From contig JAISLG010000153.1 in assembly GCA_031260615.1 (NCBI GenBank), positions 1 through 9,880 of the forward strand: a stretch of 9,880 nt of DNA, given 5' to 3'. This DNA is from Oscillospiraceae bacterium. GTDB lineage: Bacteria; Bacillota; Clostridia; Oscillospirales; Ruminococcaceae. Within the stretch, counting starts at the first letter, position 1; each line of letters opens with the position of its first letter. The position numbers and the translations under genes were made by a program. Shown piece after piece: positions 7,169 to 9,880 of the stretch. The notes below the pieces were generated by a model. That model made no database searches and was not told the DNA's origin. It saw only the letters and a program-made list of their open reading frames with translations.

Positions 7169-7573
7169 TTATTTCGCAAGTATTTTGAGTATCGGGAATA
7201 TAGTTGCAATCAAGTCGAAGTCGCGGTCGTTGTGCAGGAGCGGAAAGTTATTGTTAATCGCGGTAGGGGCAATCATTACATCGACAGTGTTTCGTATCGT
7301 AATTCCATTTCGGCGCAATGAAAAATAAAGGTTTGCAGAGTTTGCATAGGTGTACTTATCTTCTTTGAGAAAATACACAGGGATAGCATCCAAGAAACTT
7401 ACCAACTCAGAAAATTCTTTTCCCGTTCTTGCACCTTGCAACACTTCGTGGTAAGTGTATATAGATATACCGTAATCAATTTTATCGAACCGAATTTGTT
7501 CAAACAATTCTTGTTTTGGGTTTTGTACTTTTTTTAACGTGTCAATTATCACAGAGGTATCAACTAAAATCAT
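7169..7573 (-). CDS. PIN-domain ribonuclease toxin, VapC-like
   Basis: This 134-residue PIN-domain protein is probably the toxin of a type II toxin-antitoxin pair. Such toxins are Mg-dependent RNases that cut tRNA or rRNA when released from the antitoxin. The acidic active-site set is complete: D5 in ILVDTSVIID, E43 in YHEVLQG, D98 in NTVDVMIA, and D116 with D118 in HNDRDFD. The protein is therefore likely functional rather than decayed. Its ATG overlaps the stop of the upstream antitoxin gene by 4 nt (ATGA), implying translational coupling. It ends with TAATAA. The RNA target cannot be read from sequence. Chromosomal PIN toxins can also be domesticated or stabilising elements, so toxicity is inferred. 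Confidence 0.88.
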   Translation of the reverse strand: MILVDTSVIIDTLKKVQNPKQELFEQIRFDKIDYGISIYTYHEVLQGARTGKEFSELVSFLDAIPVYFLKEDKYTYANSANLYFSLRRNGITIRNTVDVMIAPTAINNNFPLLHNDRDFDLIATIFPILKILAK

Positions 7574-7830
7574 ACAAACGCCCTATCTTGGCGCAGTGCT
7601 TTGTAGTCGTAGTCGTCCGCGAGGATTTGTCCGTGATAATTAAATATATCGTGTTTATCGCGTTCTGCCTGATGTTCGTTAAAGAATTGTTTACCCTCAT
7701 CGGCGATTTGTTCGAGGGTTTTGCCACCGAGGGAATTTTTGCGTATATAATCAACCCTATTCAAAAATTCCTCATACCAGTTTTCCGACAAGCCCTCATC
7801 TGTTGTGTCATTCGTGTTTGTATCGTACAT
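7570..7830 (-). CDS. Putative antitoxin partner of the PIN toxin
   Basis: This is a small 86-residue, acidic, charged protein. I do not recognise its family. It is called an antitoxin from its place: directly upstream of the PIN toxin with a 4-nt ATGA overlap, the standard antitoxin-first layout. No clear AbrB, RHH or Phd DNA-binding motif is visible near the N-terminus, which is low-complexity Asp/Thr/Asn. The middle is predicted helical (NWYEEFLNRVDYI, LEQIADEGKQFFNEH) and the C-terminus (DDYDYKALRQDRAF) could be the toxin-binding segment. The start is ATG 7830, because GGAGGT (7841-7836) lies 5 nt upstream; a longer TTG start at 7845 would overlap that SD. It lies 33 nt downstream of leuS with no obvious promoter of its own. 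A weak imperfect inverted repeat (gcaa 7842-7845, ttgc 7856-7859) could be an operator. Confidence 0.7.
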   Translation of the reverse strand: MYDTNTNDTTDEGLSENWYEEFLNRVDYIRKNSLGGKTLEQIADEGKQFFNEHQAERDKHDIFNYHGQILADDYDYKALRQDRAFV

Positions 7831-7835
7831 AATAC

Positions 7836-7841
7836 ACCTCC
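7836..7841 (-). promoter_or_regulatory. Strong SD that fixes the antitoxin start
   Basis: GGAGGT on the minus strand, 5 nt before ATG 7830. It excludes the longer TTG-initiated frame from 7845, whose first codons would cover this site. Confidence 0.75.
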
Positions 7842-7863
7842 GCAATGTTAGATTGTTGCCCCC

Positions 7864-9807
7864 TTACCGCACGGCAAAATTCGCCAATTTACCTCGCACG
7901 CCTATTTCTTTTACAATAGTCTTTCCCTCAAACAATTCGGGCAACTGCCCCTTAACGAAGGTTGTCAAATCTGTCTTATCGAGGTCGGAGGGGACTATCA
8001 AATGCGCGCGTATTTTCCCATTTAACTGCACAGCAATCTCGATTGTATCCGCCGCTTTAATCTCGCCGTATTCTGCCCATTTCGCGTTATGAACGTAACC
8101 ACCGTATATTTCGTGGTACAGTTCTTCGGCGGCGTGGGGAGCGAACGGGTGGAGTATAATCAACAGTTTCTCATACTGTGTCTTAGTAATCCCGGTTTTT
8201 TCCGCGACATTGATAAACGTCATCATCGCGGCAATAGCCGTATTAAACTTCATTGCGTCAATATCGTCCGTTACTTTTTTGATAGTTTTATTTAACTCAT
8301 TATCGGTGTCTGGGGAGGGAGTGTCAACGAATTTATCGGCAAGTTTCCATACACGTTCGAGGAAACGGTAGCACCCGACAACGGCGAGGTTATCCCATTT
8401 AACGACCTTTTCAAAATCCCCGAGGAACATCTCATAGAGCCGCATAGTATCCGCGCCGTACTCGCGTATAACGTCGTCGGGGTTGACGACATTCCCACGC
8501 GACTTTGACATTTTCTGTCCGTCCGAGCCGAGTATCATACCGTGCGCGGTGCGTTTGAGGTACGGTTCGGGGGTATTCACAACGTCGCAATCGTAGAGTA
8601 CCTTATGCCAGAAACGGCTGTACAGGAGGTGGAGGGTAGTATGTTCCATACCACCGTTGTACCAATCCACGGGCGCGTAGTAATCGAGGGCTTCCTTACC
8701 GATAAGCGCGTTGTCATTGTGGGGGTCGCAATACCGTAGGTAATACCAAGACGATCCAGCCCATTGCGGCATAGTATCGGTTTCGCGTTTCGCGTCGCCG
8801 TGGCATTTCGGGCATTTACAGTTGACCCAATCGGTCAAACTTGCGAGCGGGCTCTCACCGTCGTCGCGGGGCTTGAAGTTATCGGTATGTGGGAGAACGA
8901 GGGGTAATTCACTTTCGGGTAGCGGAACGTAACCGCACTTGTCGCATATTACAATCGGGATAGGCTCACCCCAGTATCGTTGTCTTGCGAAGAGCCAGTC
9001 ACGCAGTTTATAGTTAATTTTGCGCGTACCCTTGTTATTTATTTCGAGCCAAGACTTAATCTTATCGAGAGCGTCGTCCACGGACAATCCGTCAAGGAAA
9101 CCGCTGTTAATCAACACACCCGTTTCGCAATCGGTGAACGCGGCAGTGCCGTTGTAAGCGTTATGCTCGGCGTTATCGACCACTTGAATAATCTCCGCGC
9201 CGAACTTAGTAGCGAATTCAAAGTCCCTATCGTCGTGGGCGGGAACAGCCATAATTGCTCCCGTACCGTACCCGAACAGGACGTAATCGGAAATAAAAAT
9301 GGGTATCGCTTTACCCGTGACGGGGTTAATCGCGCTGATACCGAGCAATTTAACACCCGTCTTGTCTTTGTCGGTTGTACGGGTTAATTCTGACTTAGCG
9401 GCGGTTTGTTTGACATACGCGGCGACTTCTGCGGAGTTGGTAATAATCCCGTCATCGAGCCATTGTTTAATGGTAGGGTGTTCGGGGGCGAAAACGGAAT
9501 AGGTTGCCCCGAACAGGGTATCAGCGCGCGTGGTATAGACGGTGAAGTTACCGCCGTTATCGGTGCCGAACGTAACTTCCGCGCCCTCGGATTTACCAAT
9601 CCAATTTATCTGCCCGACCTTGATACGGTCGAGGTAATCCACGGTATCGAGCCCGGTAATCAACTGTTCGGCGTACTCGGTAATTTTGAGAGCCCATTGC
9701 GGTTTTTCCCGTTTAACGGTTTCGGTACCGCACCGTTCGCAATGTCCGTCTTTTGCTTCTTCATTGGCGAGGACAGCCTTACAAGACGGGCACCAATTGA
9801 CGAGCAT
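7864..9807 (-). CDS. leuS: Leucyl-tRNA synthetase, main open portion downstream of an in-frame stop
   Basis: These 647 codons match bacterial LeuRS, which charges tRNA-Leu. The N-terminal Rossmann half with the HIGH motif lies outside the window. Visible in order, numbered from Met 9807: zinc-binding ZN-1 segment with C6, C9, C23 and C26 (WCPSC, CERCG); the CP1 editing domain with the threonine-rich TTRADTLFG (92-100) and GTGAIMAVPAHDDRD (181-195), whose Asp discriminates mischarged amino acids; a second Cys cluster (CDKCG and CKCPKCHG); the catalytic signature GQKMSKSRGN with KMSKS at 432-436; the anticodon-binding helical domain; and a C-terminal domain ending KLANFAVR. Residue 1 here corresponds to an internal position of normal LeuRS (roughly 150 residues in), so this Met is not the natural start. 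No SD lies at a proper distance before it. The frame continues upstream through a TAA at 9829-9831. The gene ends in TAA. Confidence 0.93.
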   Translation of the reverse strand: MLVNWCPSCKAVLANEEAKDGHCERCGTETVKREKPQWALKITEYAEQLITGLDTVDYLDRIKVGQINWIGKSEGAEVTFGTDNGGNFTVYTTRADTLFGATYSVFAPEHPTIKQWLDDGIITNSAEVAAYVKQTAAKSELTRTTDKDKTGVKLLGISAINPVTGKAIPIFISDYVLFGYGTGAIMAVPAHDDRDFEFATKFGAEIIQVVDNAEHNAYNGTAAFTDCETGVLINSGFLDGLSVDDALDKIKSWLEINNKGTRKINYKLRDWLFARQRYWGEPIPIVICDKCGYVPLPESELPLVLPHTDNFKPRDDGESPLASLTDWVNCKCPKCHGDAKRETDTMPQWAGSSWYYLRYCDPHNDNALIGKEALDYYAPVDWYNGGMEHTTLHLLYSRFWHKVLYDCDVVNTPEPYLKRTAHGMILGSDGQKMSKSRGNVVNPDDVIREYGADTMRLYEMFLGDFEKVVKWDNLAVVGCYRFLERVWKLADKFVDTPSPDTDNELNKTIKKVTDDIDAMKFNTAIAAMMTFINVAEKTGITKTQYEKLLIILHPFAPHAAEELYHEIYGGYVHNAKWAEYGEIKAADTIEIAVQLNGKIRAHLIVPSDLDKTDLTTFVKGQLPELFEGKTIVKEIGVRGKLANFAVR

Positions 9808-9880
9808 TTTTTTCTTATACGCGAGTCCTTATTCAAACAATTTGAGGAAAATCCATTGAGTCCATGTATAGTATGACGTG
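9808..9880 (-). pseudogene. leuS: Upstream leuS fragment in the same frame, interrupted by TAA at 9829-9831
   Basis: Reading the minus strand in the leuS frame gives TSYYTWTQWIFLKLFE (codons 9879-9832), then TAA (9831-9829), then GLAYKKK leading into MLVNWCPSC. This matches the continuous LeuRS segment normally reading as YY.WTQWIFLKLFE-x-GLAY...VNWCP, with one residue (often Lys) in place of the stop. The frame is the same on both sides, so this is a single-codon nonsense change and not a frameshift. AAA, CAA or GAA is one substitution away from TAA. It may be a base-call error, a real mutation or, least likely, recoding. Confidence 0.85.

Noticed and set aside
7843..7845. TTG start adding five residues to the antitoxin
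   Set aside because: The strong SD for ATG 7830 would lie inside the extended coding region.
9807..9813. A7 run before leuS Met 9807 as a programmed frameshift site
   Set aside because: The frame is the same on both sides of the stop, so slippage would not restore the protein.
9829..9831. TAA reassigned to an amino acid in this organism
   Set aside because: rpoD, dnaG, dgt, thyX, the toxin and leuS all end at TAA exactly where their families normally end.

Overview
All seven genes I can support lie on the minus strand. In transcription order from the right edge they are: leuS (leucyl-tRNA synthetase, cut by the window and interrupted by an in-frame TAA), a VapB-like antitoxin, a PIN-domain VapC-like toxin, thyX (flavin-dependent thymidylate synthase), dgt (dNTP triphosphohydrolase-like HD protein), dnaG (primase), rpoD (primary sigma factor) and a large FtsA-like actin-fold ATPase that runs off the left edge. 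That is eight coding units if the toxin and antitoxin are counted separately. The dgt-dnaG-rpoD order, the compact SigA-type sigma factor and the clostridial style of FtsA with a long C-terminal extension suggest an uncultured member of Bacillota, probably Clostridia. This is inferred from gene order and protein character only; there is no rRNA in the window.

Right block (about 7140-9880): leuS, then a toxin-antitoxin pair 33 nt downstream (antitoxin first, ATGA overlap with the toxin), then thyX 29 nt after the toxin. The spacing suggests one transcript. The visible leuS frame reads as good LeuRS on both sides of a TAA at 9829-9831. Six genes in this window end in TAA, so a reassigned codon is unlikely. 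A base-call error or a true nonsense mutation is more plausible.

Middle block (6140-6525): a 204-bp gap upstream of dgt holds a plausible promoter, with a perfect 11-bp tandem repeat and a short palindrome over the expected -35 to spacer region. dgt has a strong Shine-Dalgarno (SD) sequence.

The dgt-dnaG gap (4705-5318, 614 bp) is the oddest part. It breaks a gene order that is normally tightly packed and contains no believable gene. In transcription order it holds short pyrimidine-rich tandem repeats (5250-5305), a perfect 12-bp hairpin (5218-5245), a perfect 10-bp palindrome (5083-5104), a minisatellite of about 23 units of 13-17 bp whose core is one arm of that palindrome (about 4741-5094), and two mutually exclusive 7-bp hairpins over the dnaG ribosome-binding site and start codon (4701-4740).

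Left block (1-4704): dnaG, rpoD and the FtsA-like gene follow with gaps of 85 and 92 nt. A bulged stem-loop sits just before the rpoD SD. Functionally the window links dNTP supply and clearance (thyX, dgt), replication priming (dnaG), housekeeping transcription (rpoD) and an actin-like cell-division/envelope ATPase. I see no CRISPR array, tRNA, rRNA, transposase or phage gene.
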